From Fibrobacter sp. UWR2 (GTDB taxonomy: Bacteria; Fibrobacterota; Fibrobacteria; Fibrobacterales; Fibrobacteraceae), in assembly GCF_002210285.1 (NCBI RefSeq), contig NZ_MWQE01000002.1, positions 1 to 64,000 on the forward strand: a DNA stretch of 64,000 nt. The letters are read 5' to 3'. Made by a program: the position numbers and the translations under genes. Each line of letters begins with the position of its first letter. The first letter of the stretch is position 1. The notes below the pieces were generated by a model, which ran no database searches, was not told where the DNA came from, and was given only the letters and a program-made list of their open reading frames with translations. This document shows, in pieces, positions 8,471 through 20,102 of this stretch.

Positions 8471-10504
8471 ATGAATAAGAAAGTTCTTTTTCTCTGTTCC
8501 CTTTGTTGCTTTGCCCTGGTGGGCTGCAACGGGATTGGTTCGGGCGAAGAAAGGCTTGCCCGTGTTGACAACGAGACAGTCTATGTCGAAGATTTGGACC
8601 TTGCGTTGAAGCTTTCTGGCTCTGACCGCGCCCAGGTCGAGATGCTTACTAACGACCTCCTTTATCGTGCTGCCATGGTTTCCAAGGCGCTGCAGGATTT
8701 TCCGGAACTTGCCACGCGCTGGGAATCTTACTCGAAGAACTTGCAAGATCGTGTTCTTACGCTCGTTTACCAGCGCTACTACTCGATGGAAAACCTCACG
8801 TTCTCCGACTCGGAACTCCGCAAATACTTCAATGCGCACAAGAGCGAGTTCGCGAAGGATTCTGCCGATGTCGAGTTCCTCGATGTCCGCGGTACGGTTG
8901 CCGAACACCTGCTCCTTTCGCGTGAAGCTGACAAATTCAAGGAATCCGGCCTCGATACCGTGACCTACCTTCACCAGTTCAGGCAGAACCTGATGGAAAC
9001 CTCCATCAAGTCCGTCAACGAGAAGTACCCGGTCAAGATCGAGAAGATCATTCCGCCGAACCAGGAAGCATACTACGAAAAGCACAAGGAAGAATTCAAG
9101 ACTGCACCTGCATTTGAAGTCTATCATGTGCAGATGGAAGATTCCGCAGCGCTTGCTAAGTTGTTCGCCAAGCCAGTGAAGGACCTTGAACAGTTCAAGG
9201 AAATCGCTACCAAGTATAGCGAGAACAAGGAAACTGCGGCGAATGGCGGTTATGTGGGAAAGGTGAAGGATGGATTTGCGTTCCCCTATGGTATCGGCAT
9301 TATCAACGGGCTGGGCAAGGCGTTTACGGGCATGCCCGAAGGGACTATCTCTCCGGTCCTAGCGACGACAAGGACGCCTGGTCGCCACGTGTTCTACCTC
9401 GTGAAGGAATTCCCGCCCGAAGTCAAGCCCTTTGACCGCGTGAAGGGCGAGGTCGAGGCCCGCATGCTGAACGTGGGCTACCTGGAACTCGATCCCGGTT
9501 ATGTGCTGATTTCCAAGAACGGCGAGCCGTTTATTACCGAGAAGGATATCCTCCAGATTTTTGAAGAGGAACCGGGCCTTCCGAAGACGAACCGCTCCAG
9601 GGACCGCTTTATCGCAAGCATTGCCGAAAGTGCCTCGTTTGCCGAAGCGGCACGCGCGCTTAAGCTCGACCACTCCTGGGAGTACCGTGCGTTTATGCGC
9701 CAGACCCGCGGCAACTATATTCTCGCGCATTACGAGGAGATGGCACCAGCCAAGGACATGCTTCCGGAGGATTCCCTGAAGGCGTACTTCGAGAAGAACG
9801 GCAACCCTGTCCGCCCGGATATCCCGTTCGAAGATTCGAAGGAAGACTTGAACGACTACATCAAGTTCCCCGAGAATATCCTGAAGCACGAATACTACTT
9901 CAATTACGTGCTCTACGGCAAGAGGAACATCGAGGATATCCGCAGGTCTGTATTCAACATGAATTTCAGGGCGCTTCGCGCTACCCGTAAGGAAATGAGG
10001 GAAGCCTCCATATGGTCGAAGGCCAACGTGCGCCTGTACAAGGAAAATATTACTGTTAAGCCTGCCGAGTCCTTTGCCGCCGAAGACCTAATCCGTGCTG
10101 CGGACTCGCTTTACAAGGCCCGTGCATACGAGGCCTCGCTCGCAAAGTGGCGCAAGGTCCGCGACGTCTATCCGGATGTCGATTCCCTCTATGCCCAGGC
10201 CACGTTCCAGATTGCGCAGGTTGAATCCGAAGCCGAACAGTTCTCCTTTGCGGAAGCTGAGTATTACGCGTACTACAGGATGTGGCCCAAGTCTCCGGAT
10301 GCCGAAAAGGCCATGTTCAGTCGCGGGTTTATCCTGAACGAGAATATGCATAAGGATTCTCTCGCCCTTGAGGTCCTGGAGGAATTCCAGAAGACCTATC
10401 CCAATAGCGAAATGGGCAAGGACGTGAGCTGGCTCATCGAGAACATCAAGTCCGGCGGAAAACTCGCCGAAGACCTGATGAAGAAGATAGAGGCGGAAGA
10501 GTAA
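8471..10504 (+). CDS. Parvulin-type peptidyl-prolyl isomerase lipoprotein
   Basis: A 677 aa envelope lipoprotein (lipobox LVGC, Cys19) of the SurA/PrsA class. An N-terminal chaperone-like helical region is followed by a PpiC parvulin domain (about 205-330: 'FKEIATKYSENKETAANGGYVG', 'AFTGMPEGTISPVL', 'GRHVFYLVKEF'). The C-terminal third (about 545-665) is TPR-like ('AADSLYKARAYEASLAKWRKV', 'LALEVLEEFQKTYPNSEMGK'), an unusual extension for this family. It probably helps fold or escort outer-membrane proteins, which fits its divergent position next to tamB-tamA. 'tgagga' before the ATG acts as the ribosome-binding site. Confidence 0.85.
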   Translation: MNKKVLFLCSLCCFALVGCNGIGSGEERLARVDNETVYVEDLDLALKLSGSDRAQVEMLTNDLLYRAAMVSKALQDFPELATRWESYSKNLQDRVLTLVYQRYYSMENLTFSDSELRKYFNAHKSEFAKDSADVEFLDVRGTVAEHLLLSREADKFKESGLDTVTYLHQFRQNLMETSIKSVNEKYPVKIEKIIPPNQEAYYEKHKEEFKTAPAFEVYHVQMEDSAALAKLFAKPVKDLEQFKEIATKYSENKETAANGGYVGKVKDGFAFPYGIGIINGLGKAFTGMPEGTISPVLATTRTPGRHVFYLVKEFPPEVKPFDRVKGEVEARMLNVGYLELDPGYVLISKNGEPFITEKDILQIFEEEPGLPKTNRSRDRFIASIAESASFAEAARALKLDHSWEYRAFMRQTRGNYILAHYEEMAPAKDMLPEDSLKAYFEKNGNPVRPDIPFEDSKEDLNDYIKFPENILKHEYYFNYVLYGKRNIEDIRRSVFNMNFRALRATRKEMREASIWSKANVRLYKENITVKPAESFAAEDLIRAADSLYKARAYEASLAKWRKVRDVYPDVDSLYAQATFQIAQVESEAEQFSFAEAEYYAYYRMWPKSPDAEKAMFSRGFILNENMHKDSLALEVLEEFQKTYPNSEMGKDVSWLIENIKSGGKLAEDLMKKIEAEE

Positions 10505-10510
10505 AAAATC

Positions 10511-10516
10511 TATATT
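10511..10516 (+). promoter_or_regulatory. Candidate -10 hexamer for ndk
   Basis: TATATT 30 nt before the ndk ATG, within the 42 bp gap after the foldase gene. Confidence 0.45.
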
Positions 10517-10546
10517 TCCCACATCTTAAACCAAAAGGTACCTACT

Positions 10547-10999
10547 ATGGAAATGACATTCGCCATGATCAAGCCCAATGCCGTAAAATCCGGCTTGGTT
10601 GGTCGTATTATTGACCGTTACATCAGTGCTGGCCTCTCCGTTTGCGCCGTGAAGATGCACCAGATGACTTCCGAAGACGCCCGCGGTTTCTACGCCGAAC
10701 ACGTGGAAAAGCCGTTCTTCGGCGAACTCGAAGCCTACATGACCAAGGGCCCGTCCGTGATGCTCGCCCTTGGCGGTGAAAATGCCATTGCCAAGGTCCG
10801 CGCCATCAACGGTGCAACCAATCCGGCTAAGGCGGAACCCGGTACCCTCCGCTACGACTTTGCCCCTTCCATGACCGAAAACGTCGTGCACAGCTCCGAC
10901 AGTCCTGAATCCGCCGCTCGCGAGCTCGACTTCTGGTTCACGAAGGAAGAACGCTACGCCTACGAGATGCCGTCTCTCAAGGCCTGCTGCGTCCTCTAA
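10547..10999 (+). CDS. ndk: Nucleoside diphosphate kinase
   Basis: Cytoplasmic enzyme that transfers the gamma phosphate of NTPs to NDPs through a phospho-histidine. The 150 aa chain is full length for the family and has the N-terminal 'FAMIKPNAV', 'KPFFGELEAYMTKGP', 'ALGGENAI' and 'GATNPAKAEPGTLRYDF' blocks. The catalytic His115 lies in 'ENVVHSSDS'. The gene is followed 36 bp later by the succinate dehydrogenase/fumarate reductase operon and could be read into it. No anomalies. Confidence 0.97.
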   Translation: MEMTFAMIKPNAVKSGLVGRIIDRYISAGLSVCAVKMHQMTSEDARGFYAEHVEKPFFGELEAYMTKGPSVMLALGGENAIAKVRAINGATNPAKAEPGTLRYDFAPSMTENVVHSSDSPESAARELDFWFTKEERYAYEMPSLKACCVL

Positions 11000-11035
11000 G
11001 TTTCAAAAATAACCCTCTCAAGGAGACACAACTCA

Positions 11036-11887
11036 ATGCAATGGATCGTCAAGTATCTTACCTCTTCCATCGGTAAGAAGCAGATCATGGGATGCACGGG
11101 CGCCTTTTTGGCTCTGTTCATCTTGGGCCACATGTGTGGTAACTTCCAGCTCCTGAACTTCGACCAGGCGTCGGCGCAGGCATCCTACAATGCCTATACC
11201 GAGTTCCTGACCGGGTTCAACCCGCTTCACTTCCCGGTGAAGCTGATTTACCTTGTCGAGCTCGTGCTCGTGGGCGCCTTCGCCCTCCACATCTTCCTCG
11301 CGGTGACGCTGAAGATCGAGAACAAGAAGGCCCGCGGCGGAATCGAATACGAAGTCAGCGCTCGCAAGGGCAAGAAGACTTTCGCGACCTTCACCATGAT
11401 CTGGTCCGGCCTCTTCATCGTCGGCTTCCTCATCCAGCACCTCATGATGCTCAAGTTCGGCGAACACTACCTCTACATGAACGACAAGGGCGAAATCGTC
11501 CGCGACATGTGGCTCACCACCATCCAGATGTTTGCAAACCCGGCTTGGGCTGCATTCTACGTGATCAGCATGTTCGTTATCGGCATGCACCTGTTCCACG
11601 CCATTTCTTCTGCGTTCCAGACCATGGGTATCGCTCACCAGAAGTGGACTCCGATTATCGACATCTGCGGTATCGTCTACAGCGTCGTTGTGGCCCTCGG
11701 CTTCGGCATTACCGCGATTGCCGCCTTCTACCTGGGCAACCAGCCGGGTACGCAGGCCCTCATCGAAAAGTCTCGCGCCCTCCAGCCGCAGTACGAACAG
11801 CAGCTCAAGGACAAGGCTGCCGCCAAGACTTCCTTCGTGATTCCCTCTGTCGGCGAAGTACAAGTTTCTTTCAACGTTGAAAAGTAA
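11036..11887 (+). CDS. sdhC: Succinate dehydrogenase/fumarate reductase cytochrome b subunit
   Basis: Membrane anchor of the complex, cytochrome b558 family, 283 aa. Five hydrophobic segments are visible, the first with '[15 protein letters not shown]', whose His is a likely heme ligand; further His residues in 'QHLMML' and 'GMHLFHAI' suit the remaining ligands. It links quinone/quinol to the iron-sulfur subunit. The gene order sdhC-sdhA-sdhB, with gaps of 11 bp and then a 1 bp overlap, is that of the three-subunit type in epsilonproteobacteria, Bacillus and Bacteroidetes. In a succinate-producing fermenter the complex probably runs as a fumarate reductase; sequence alone cannot fix the direction. 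Confidence 0.93.
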   Translation: MQWIVKYLTSSIGKKQIMGCTGAFLALFILGHMCGNFQLLNFDQASAQASYNAYTEFLTGFNPLHFPVKLIYLVELVLVGAFALHIFLAVTLKIENKKARGGIEYEVSARKGKKTFATFTMIWSGLFIVGFLIQHLMMLKFGEHYLYMNDKGEIVRDMWLTTIQMFANPAWAAFYVISMFVIGMHLFHAISSAFQTMGIAHQKWTPIIDICGIVYSVVVALGFGITAIAAFYLGNQPGTQALIEKSRALQPQYEQQLKDKAAAKTSFVIPSVGEVQVSFNVEK

Positions 11888-11898
11888 GGAGACCACTA

Positions 11899-14588
<2,690 letters not shown>

Positions 14589-14656
14589 TGTGTGATGTGG
14601 AGTGTGGAATGACTGATTAAATTCATTTCACATTACTCATTGCAAATTACACATTG

Positions 14657-14689
14657 CAAAAAAGGGACCGCAGCGATGCGGCCCTTTTT
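14657..14689. terminator. Intrinsic terminator after sdhB
   Basis: AAAAAGGG and CCGCA pair with TGCGG and CCCTTTTT around a gcga loop, with an A-run on one side and a T-run on the other. It ends the sdh operon and could work in both directions. Confidence 0.85.
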
Positions 14690-14690
14690 C

Positions 14691-14696
14691 TATATT
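14691..14696 (+). promoter_or_regulatory. Candidate -10 hexamer for the amino-acid ABC operon
   Basis: TATATT directly after the sdhB terminator and 27 nt before the ATG at 14724. Confidence 0.5.
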
Positions 14697-14723
14697 TCTC
14701 TTGTAAATGAAAAAGGAGCGTTT

Positions 14724-15515
14724 ATGAAAAAGATTCTTGCGATGTTTGCGGCGTTTGCGTGTGCCGCGGTTCTTTCTGCCTGTAATGACCAGAAGGCAGA
14801 ATCCAAGGCTCAGGCCGATGAATCCCTGAACAAGGTGAAGGCGGCGGGCGAGTTCGTGCTCGGCCTCGACGATTCCTTCCCGCCGATGGGTTTCCGCGAC
14901 AAGGACAACAACATCGTGGGCTTTGATATCGACCTCGCCACGGAAGTTTGCGCGCGTTTGGGCGTAAAGCTCAAGACGCAGCCGATTTCGTGGGATGCGA
15001 AGGAACAGGAACTGAACACCGGTAAGATTGATTGCATCTGGAACGGCATGAGCGTGGACAGCGCACGCGCGAAGGCCATGAACCTGAGCGACCCGTATCT
15101 CAAGAACCGCATGATTTTCACGGTGAAGGACAAGGCTCTTGCAAGTCTCGCGGCACTCGCCGGTAAGAAGATTGCCGTGCAGAACGGCTCTACCGCCCAG
15201 AAGCTTTTGGATGCCTCCGAAGCGGGCAAGGCCGCCAAGGAAATCGTCCCGTTTGACGACAACCAGACGGCGCTCATGGATTTGGACAAGGGCGGTGTGG
15301 ACGCCGTGTTCCTGGACGAAATCGTGGCCAAGTATTGGATTGTGACGAACGCGAAGGACTACACTGTGCTCGAAGAAGGCCTCTCCGACGAAGTCTATGC
15401 CGTGGGTTTCCGCAAAAAAGACCAGGCCCTGCGTGATGCCGTGAATTCTACCCTGGCTGCCATGAAGGCCGACGGCAAGTTCGACGAAATCTCTGCCAAG
15501 TGGTTCGGCAAGTAA
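14724..15515 (+). CDS. Polar amino-acid ABC transporter, substrate-binding lipoprotein
   Basis: Family-3 solute-binding protein of 263 aa. Signal peptide with lipobox LSAC (Cys20), then the bilobal PBPb fold: 'FVLGLDDSFPPMGFRDKDNNIVGFDIDLATEV', 'CIWNGMSVDSARA', and the Asp of 'DAVFLDEIVA'. It should bind an amino acid at the outer face of the inner membrane and deliver it to the permease encoded next. The ATG at 14724 is preceded by 'aaaggag' at ideal spacing; an upstream in-frame start at 14640 lies inside the sdhB terminator and was rejected. First gene of a three-gene importer operon. The ligand is not predictable by eye. Confidence 0.92.
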   Translation: MKKILAMFAAFACAAVLSACNDQKAESKAQADESLNKVKAAGEFVLGLDDSFPPMGFRDKDNNIVGFDIDLATEVCARLGVKLKTQPISWDAKEQELNTGKIDCIWNGMSVDSARAKAMNLSDPYLKNRMIFTVKDKALASLAALAGKKIAVQNGSTAQKLLDASEAGKAAKEIVPFDDNQTALMDLDKGGVDAVFLDEIVAKYWIVTNAKDYTVLEEGLSDEVYAVGFRKKDQALRDAVNSTLAAMKADGKFDEISAKWFGK

Positions 15516-15533
15516 CGGCCGGCGCGCGGTTCC

Positions 15534-16193
15534 ATGTCTGACCTGAGCAATTTACTCCCAATTCTCTGGGGCGGCTTCTGCACGACGCTCGCCATTTTCG
15601 GGCTCACGCTCCTGTTCTCGATTCCGCTGGGCTTGCTTATTGCGGTCCTCAAGATGAGCAAGTGGCGCGTGGTGCGTTACCCGGTGTCGTTCTACATCTC
15701 GGTGATGCGCGGTACCCCATTGCTGCTCCAGATTGTGGCGATTTATTTCGGCTCCTACTACCTGAGCGAATATGCGGGCGTGGATTTTTCGTTTGACCGC
15801 TTCCCGGCGGTAATCGTGGCGTTCTCGATAAACTATGCGGCGTACTTTGCCGAAATTTTCCGCGGGGGAATCCAGTCCATACCCAAGGGGCAGTACGAGG
15901 CCGCCTACATGCTGGGCATGACCCGCACGCAGACGTTCTTCCGCATCATCCTCCCGCAGGTGGTCAAGCGCGTGGTACCCGCGAGCGCGAACGAAGTCAT
16001 TACGCTGGTGAAGGACACCTCGCTTGCGCAGGTGATTGCGGTGACGGAACTTTTTGCGCTGGCCAAGAAACAGCAGGCCGCCTACGCAAGCATTTACCCG
16101 CTGTTCGTGGCGGGCGTATTCTACTATGTGGCGAACCTTTTGCTGAGCGTGCTTTTTGCCTACGTGGAACGCAGGCTCAATTACTATAAGTGA
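15534..16193 (+). CDS. Polar amino-acid ABC transporter permease
   Basis: Inner-membrane permease of the HisM/GlnP type, 219 aa, with about five membrane segments. The EAA loop that docks on the ATPase is clear: 'YEAAYMLGMTRTQTFFRIILPQ'. 'VMRGTPLLLQIVAIYFG' is the usual N-terminal family signature. It begins 18 bp after the binding protein and is followed 8 bp later by the ATPase, so all three are co-transcribed. A single permease gene suggests a homodimer. Confidence 0.93.
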   Translation: MSDLSNLLPILWGGFCTTLAIFGLTLLFSIPLGLLIAVLKMSKWRVVRYPVSFYISVMRGTPLLLQIVAIYFGSYYLSEYAGVDFSFDRFPAVIVAFSINYAAYFAEIFRGGIQSIPKGQYEAAYMLGMTRTQTFFRIILPQVVKRVVPASANEVITLVKDTSLAQVIAVTELFALAKKQQAAYASIYPLFVAGVFYYVANLLLSVLFAYVERRLNYYK

Positions 16194-16201
16194 GGCGTGG
16201 A

Positions 16202-16996
16202 ATGGAAAATGTGAATGAATCTGCGCCGATCCTCAAGGTAGAACACGTCAAGAAGTCCTTTGGCGACTTGCATGTACTCAAGGATATCTCGTTTGACCTG
16301 AAGGCGGGCGAGGTGCTTTCGATTATCGGGCCCAGCGGCTCCGGCAAGAGTACGCTGTTGCGTTGCCTTACCCAGCTTGAAACGGTTGACGGCGGCCTGG
16401 TGCAGGTCGACGGCAAGGATATGGTGGTGCCGAGTGATTCGGCGAAGGGCCCGGCAGTTAAGTATGCACCGGCGAAAACGCTCCGTGAAATCCGCCTTTC
16501 TACGGGGCTTGTGTTCCAGAACTTCAACCTTTTCCCGCACCTGACGGTGCTGCAGAATATCTGCCTCGCTCCGGTGCGCGTGTTGGGGGACGAGCGCAAG
16601 GACGCACGAGCTATGGGGCGGTTCCTGCTCAAGCGCATGGGCCTTGAAGGTAAGGAAAACTCTTACCCCTGTGAACTCAGCGGCGGCCAGCAGCAGCGCG
16701 TGTCTATTGCCCGCGCGCTCGCGATGAACCCGAAGATTCTTTTCTTTGACGAGCCGACGAGTGCGCTGGACCCGGAACTCACCGGCGAGGTGCTCAAGAT
16801 TATCAAGAAACTTGCCGAAGACAAGATGACCATGGTCATTGTGACTCACGAGATGGCCTTTGCCCGCGATGTGGCCGACAAGGTCATCTTCATGGACGGC
16901 GGCGTCATCGTGGAGCAAGGAACTCCCGACCACGTGTTCCGCGAATCGGGCAACGAGCGCCTGGCGCAGTTCCTGAGTCGGTTTGCCGAGGCATAA
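16202..16996 (+). CDS. Polar amino-acid ABC transporter ATPase
   Basis: ATPase of the GlnQ/HisP family, 264 aa from the ATG at 16202 (an upstream in-frame GTG at 16190 overlaps the permease stop and is less likely). Walker A GPSGSGKST, Q-loop 'GLVFQNFNLFPHLT', signature LSGGQQQRV, Walker B 'KILFFDEPTSALDPE' and switch His 'IVTHEM' are intact. An extra 15-20 residues between Walker A and the Q-loop ('VPSDSAKGPAVKYAPAKT') is a small insertion relative to GlnQ. Completes the importer. Confidence 0.94.
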   Translation: MENVNESAPILKVEHVKKSFGDLHVLKDISFDLKAGEVLSIIGPSGSGKSTLLRCLTQLETVDGGLVQVDGKDMVVPSDSAKGPAVKYAPAKTLREIRLSTGLVFQNFNLFPHLTVLQNICLAPVRVLGDERKDARAMGRFLLKRMGLEGKENSYPCELSGGQQQRVSIARALAMNPKILFFDEPTSALDPELTGEVLKIIKKLAEDKMTMVIVTHEMAFARDVADKVIFMDGGVIVEQGTPDHVFRESGNERLAQFLSRFAEA

Positions 16997-17053
16997 GGGG
17001 ATGGCGAAAAACTGCCGAGTCTTTACCGCCCAGGCGGTAGAACCCGAAGAACT

Positions 17054-17719
17054 CTAGTAGTGGCCAAAGAAGTCGGTCACGTCAAAATAGAATTGATAAT
17101 TTCTTCCTTCTTCGTCTACGGCCTTCATAAGGTCGTACTGGCGACCGTTCTCTTCGACTAGGGCTTGGCCCGTTGGCTTCAACCCGCCTAGAAGAATGAA
17201 GTCGTATTCCTCGCCGATGTTTATGACATACATGGCGTTTTGGGGGGAGGTTCCTTTTCCTGAATTTCGAATGGAATTGAGTATCGCCATGATGATTTGT
17301 TTATGGAATTCCTTGACAGTAGTGTCGGTTGAAGGATTGGAAACGATGGCGTAATGTGCCGAGATGTTGGTAAAATCAACATCCAGTAGTTCCTGGGCGA
17401 CTTTCAATTCCTGCTTGCTGTCGCCGTTTTTTCTAGCAAGGTTCATGACGGCTTCTTGCCCCGTAATGCCAAAGCGTTTTGGTTGGGAAAGCTTGCATTT
17501 TAGGAACTCCTTGCGGAATTTAAGCCAGTCTGTGGTTTCTACGGCTTTTAATGAATCCTTTTTAATGACCTTTAGTTGCTGCATATAGTAGGAGGCCTCG
17601 ATTGCGGCGTCGTCATACGCTGGCTCTCCGCTGGGGAGCGTCGCGGGGCCGCGACTGCCGGCACAGGCAGCCAACATCCACACTGACAAAGAGATAAGAA
17701 TAACCTTGATTTTAGACAT
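17054..17719 (-). CDS. Hypothetical lipoprotein
   Basis: A 221 aa predicted lipoprotein (signal peptide with 'MLAACAG', lipid Cys at about 19). No family was recognised. The mature part is mixed alpha/beta; the central region ('VMNLARKNGDSKQELKVAQELLDVDFTNISAHYAIV') is reminiscent of TPR-like helices, and the C-terminus ('YDFILLGGLKPTGQALVEENGRQYDLMKAVDEE') has the beta-strand look of a small ligand- or protein-binding domain. It lies convergently to the ABC importer and divergently from purB, alone on its strand, so context gives no role. Confidence 0.75.
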   Translation of the reverse strand: MSKIKVILISLSVWMLAACAGSRGPATLPSGEPAYDDAAIEASYYMQQLKVIKKDSLKAVETTDWLKFRKEFLKCKLSQPKRFGITGQEAVMNLARKNGDSKQELKVAQELLDVDFTNISAHYAIVSNPSTDTTVKEFHKQIIMAILNSIRNSGKGTSPQNAMYVINIGEEYDFILLGGLKPTGQALVEENGRQYDLMKAVDEEGRNYQFYFDVTDFFGHY

Positions 17720-17784
17720 GGGGCCACTCCGCTGTTTTGGTGATGGTTCTCAATATTTCCCTATAGGGGAATATACATAATTTC

Positions 17785-17790
17785 TATATT
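17785..17790 (+). promoter_or_regulatory. Candidate -10 hexamer for purB
   Basis: TATATT ('ttctatatttga') 32 nt before the purB ATG. A weak Shine-Dalgarno ('aaagga') sits 6 nt from the start. Confidence 0.5.
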
Positions 17791-17822
17791 TGAACTCGTA
17801 AAAATTCAAAAAAGGATAAATC

Positions 17823-19265
17823 ATGCGCGATCAGTTCGAAAGCCCGCTTATCAAGCGTTACGCCAGCAAGGAAATGAGTTTCATCTTCAGCCCGCAGTAC
17901 AAGTTCCAGACTTGGCGCAAGCTGTGGATTTACCTCGCCGAATCCGAAATGGAACTCGGCCTCCCGATTACGCAGGAGCAGGTGGACGAACTGAAGGCCC
18001 ACGAGAAGGACATCAACTTCGAAGTCGCCGAAGAAGAAGAAAAGCGCCGCCGTCACGACGTGATGAGCCACGTCTACGCTTACGGCGTGCAGTGCCCGAA
18101 GGCCAAGGGCATCATCCACCTCGGTGCAACATCTGCATTCGTGGGTGACAACACCGACCTTATCCAGATGCAGCAGGCGATGATTCTCGTCCGCAAGCGC
18201 CTTTGCCGCGTGATGGACAAGCTTTCCAAGTTTGCGATGGAATACAAGGACATGGCCCAGCTCGGTGCCACGCACTTCCAGGCCGCCCAGCTCACCACCG
18301 TGGGCAAGCGTGCTTGCCTCTGGCTCCAGGACATGCTTATCGACCTTGAAGAATTGAACTTCCTCATTGAAGTGCTTCCGTTCCGCGGCGTGAAGGGCAC
18401 GACCGGTACGCAGGCTAGCTTCATGGACTTGTTCAACGGCGACGAAGAAAAGATTATGGAACTCGACCGCCGCGTGACCGCCAAGGCTGGCTTCAAGCGC
18501 GTGCTTACCATCACCGGTCAGACCTACACCCGTAAGTGGGACAACCGCGTGAACCAGGTGCTCAGCTCCATCGCTCAGTCTCTGCACAAGTTCGCTACCG
18601 ACATGCGCCTCATGCAGGGCGTCAAGGAAGTGGAAGAACCGTTCGAAAAGACCCAGATTGGTTCCAGCGCCATGGCTTACAAGCGTAACCCGATGCGCAG
18701 CGAACGTATTTGCTCCCTGGCTCGTTTCGTGATGGCTCAGGTCAACAGCACCGCCTTCACGCAGGCAACGCAGTGGTTCGAACGTACGCTCGACGACAGT
18801 GCGAACAAGCGCTTGGCAATTCCTGAAGCATTCCTCGCCATGGATGCCATGCTCATCATCGCCGAGAACGTCACCAACGGCCTCGTCGTTTATCCGAAGG
18901 TTATCGAAAAGCGTATCATGGCCGAACTCCCGTTCATGGCCACCGAAAACATCATCATGGAAGGCGTGAAGAATGGCGGCGACCGTCAGGAACTCCACGA
19001 AGAAATCCGCGTGATGTCCATGGAAGCGGGCAAGGTCGTGAAGGAACAGGGTAAGGACAACGACTTGCTCGAACGCGTGCTGAAGAACGAAAAGTTCCAG
19101 AAGCTCGGCATCACCGAAGCAAAGCTCAAGGAAATCCTCGACCTCCGCAAGTTCGTGGGTCGCGCTCCGGGACAAGTCGTGAAGTTTGTTACCGAAGAGG
19201 TTCGTCCCGCTATCGAGGCTGTTCCGGATTGGAGCAACATCGATGCTGGAGAGTTGAAGGTTTAA
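17823..19265 (+). CDS. purB: Adenylosuccinate lyase
   Basis: Cleaves adenylosuccinate and SAICAR in purine synthesis, releasing fumarate. The 480 aa chain has the superfamily signature '[17 protein letters not shown]' (catalytic Ser loop), '[14 protein letters not shown]' and '[10 protein letters not shown]'. Length and N-terminus ('[18 protein letters not shown]') resemble the longer eukaryote-like ADSL subgroup rather than the 430-455 aa B. subtilis/E. coli forms. Monocistronic: it has its own -10-like hexamer and an intrinsic terminator. Confidence 0.95.
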   Translation: MRDQFESPLIKRYASKEMSFIFSPQYKFQTWRKLWIYLAESEMELGLPITQEQVDELKAHEKDINFEVAEEEEKRRRHDVMSHVYAYGVQCPKAKGIIHLGATSAFVGDNTDLIQMQQAMILVRKRLCRVMDKLSKFAMEYKDMAQLGATHFQAAQLTTVGKRACLWLQDMLIDLEELNFLIEVLPFRGVKGTTGTQASFMDLFNGDEEKIMELDRRVTAKAGFKRVLTITGQTYTRKWDNRVNQVLSSIAQSLHKFATDMRLMQGVKEVEEPFEKTQIGSSAMAYKRNPMRSERICSLARFVMAQVNSTAFTQATQWFERTLDDSANKRLAIPEAFLAMDAMLIIAENVTNGLVVYPKVIEKRIMAELPFMATENIIMEGVKNGGDRQELHEEIRVMSMEAGKVVKEQGKDNDLLERVLKNEKFQKLGITEAKLKEILDLRKFVGRAPGQVVKFVTEEVRPAIEAVPDWSNIDAGELKV

Positions 19266-19286
19266 TTATAAACCTCAATCCCGTAT

Positions 19287-19320
19287 GTCACCCCCGCCTT
19301 GAGCGGGGGTCTTTTGTTTT
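19287..19320 (+). terminator. purB terminator built from a GTCA-type palindrome
   Basis: CCCCCGC and GCGGGGG around a cttga loop, followed by a T-rich tract. The 5' flank GTCA and 3' flank TCT match the dispersed palindromes seen at 37936 and 48637, so a repeat copy seems to serve as the terminator. Confidence 0.85.
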
Positions 19321-19428
19321 ATATGAAACGCACTGTATAGTATATTGCTTTTGGCGTATTATGCGGCATTTTTCGCACATTTTTTTGTAAAACAACCCCT
19401 TGCTTGCGTTTAGGGATTTTTTTTAATT

Positions 19429-19434
19429 TATATT
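19429..19434 (+). promoter_or_regulatory. Candidate -10 hexamer for the Ser-rich lipoprotein/rSAM pair
   Basis: TATATT 20 nt before the ATG at 19455; a strong ribosome-binding site (gaaaggag) lies between them. Confidence 0.5.
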
Positions 19435-19454
19435 ATTGCAGAAAGGAGAAGAAA

Positions 19455-20102
19455 ATGGAAATTAAAAAGGGAAAAGTTTTAAAGGACCGCGACTGGTCTT
19501 TAAAGACACAGAAAAATCTTGCTTCCATGCTCGGGATTACGGCGGCGCTCTCGCTTTCGGGTGCTGCGTTGACGGCGTGTAACGAAGTGGTAGCATCCGG
19601 GGGGGATATCGAAGACGCCGATTCATCGTCGTCCGAACAGATGACTTGCGGGGAAATGCCTTGCGATGGCGATATCAGGCCGGAATCAAGTTCCTCCCAG
19701 ACAAAATTTTCGTCGAGTATTGACCCTGTTGGTGGGATTTCGTCCAGCAGCATTGCTCCTCGGCCAAACTCCAGCAGTTCCGAGGATCCTCCGCTGTCGG
19801 CGGGGATCTTGCCGCCGTCGTCCAGCAGTTATGAAATAGACACGCTGGAAGTGACTTCGGGTGAGGTTATTCCGCCGGAGATTGTCGGCCCGGAATCGGG
19901 CTGCAACATCGATACCGGGCATCTGGAGTCCAGTTCATCGATAGCGGAACCATCGAGTTCGTCGTATCAGCGGATAGAATCCAGTTCTGCGACGTCTGGC
20001 CTGCCGCTTTCTTCTTGGGAAGAGGTTCCGCCATCTTCGTCTTCTGCGGAAACTGAACCATTGCCAGGCGAGCCGATTGAACTGGACGACCCTAAAGACT
20101 GA
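19455..20102 (+). CDS. Ser-rich repeat lipoprotein, candidate substrate of the adjacent radical SAM enzyme
   Basis: A 215 aa protein starting at the ATG at 19455 behind 'gaaaggag'. Residues 1-24 are basic ('MEIKKGKVLKDRDWSLKTQK'), followed by a hydrophobic stretch ending 'AALTAC', which looks like a lipobox. The remainder is low-complexity: about ten Ser runs (mostly SSSS) separated by acidic, Pro-rich segments, with three Cys in 'MTCGEMPC' and 'SGCNID'. Its TGA overlaps the ATG of the radical SAM gene (TGATG), so the two are translationally coupled. Such coupling of a small repetitive protein to a SPASM enzyme is the usual layout of peptide-modification cassettes; I recall a Fibrobacter/Ruminococcus system called 'FibroRumin' with this look, not verified here. 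It may instead be an unmodified surface lipoprotein. Confidence 0.7.
   Translation: MEIKKGKVLKDRDWSLKTQKNLASMLGITAALSLSGAALTACNEVVASGGDIEDADSSSSEQMTCGEMPCDGDIRPESSSSQTKFSSSIDPVGGISSSSIAPRPNSSSSEDPPLSAGILPPSSSSYEIDTLEVTSGEVIPPEIVGPESGCNIDTGHLESSSSIAEPSSSSYQRIESSSATSGLPLSSWEEVPPSSSSAETEPLPGEPIELDDPKD

Noticed and set aside
14640-14723. Upstream start for the amino-acid binding protein
   Set aside because: It lies inside the sdhB terminator and would bury the lipoprotein signal peptide.
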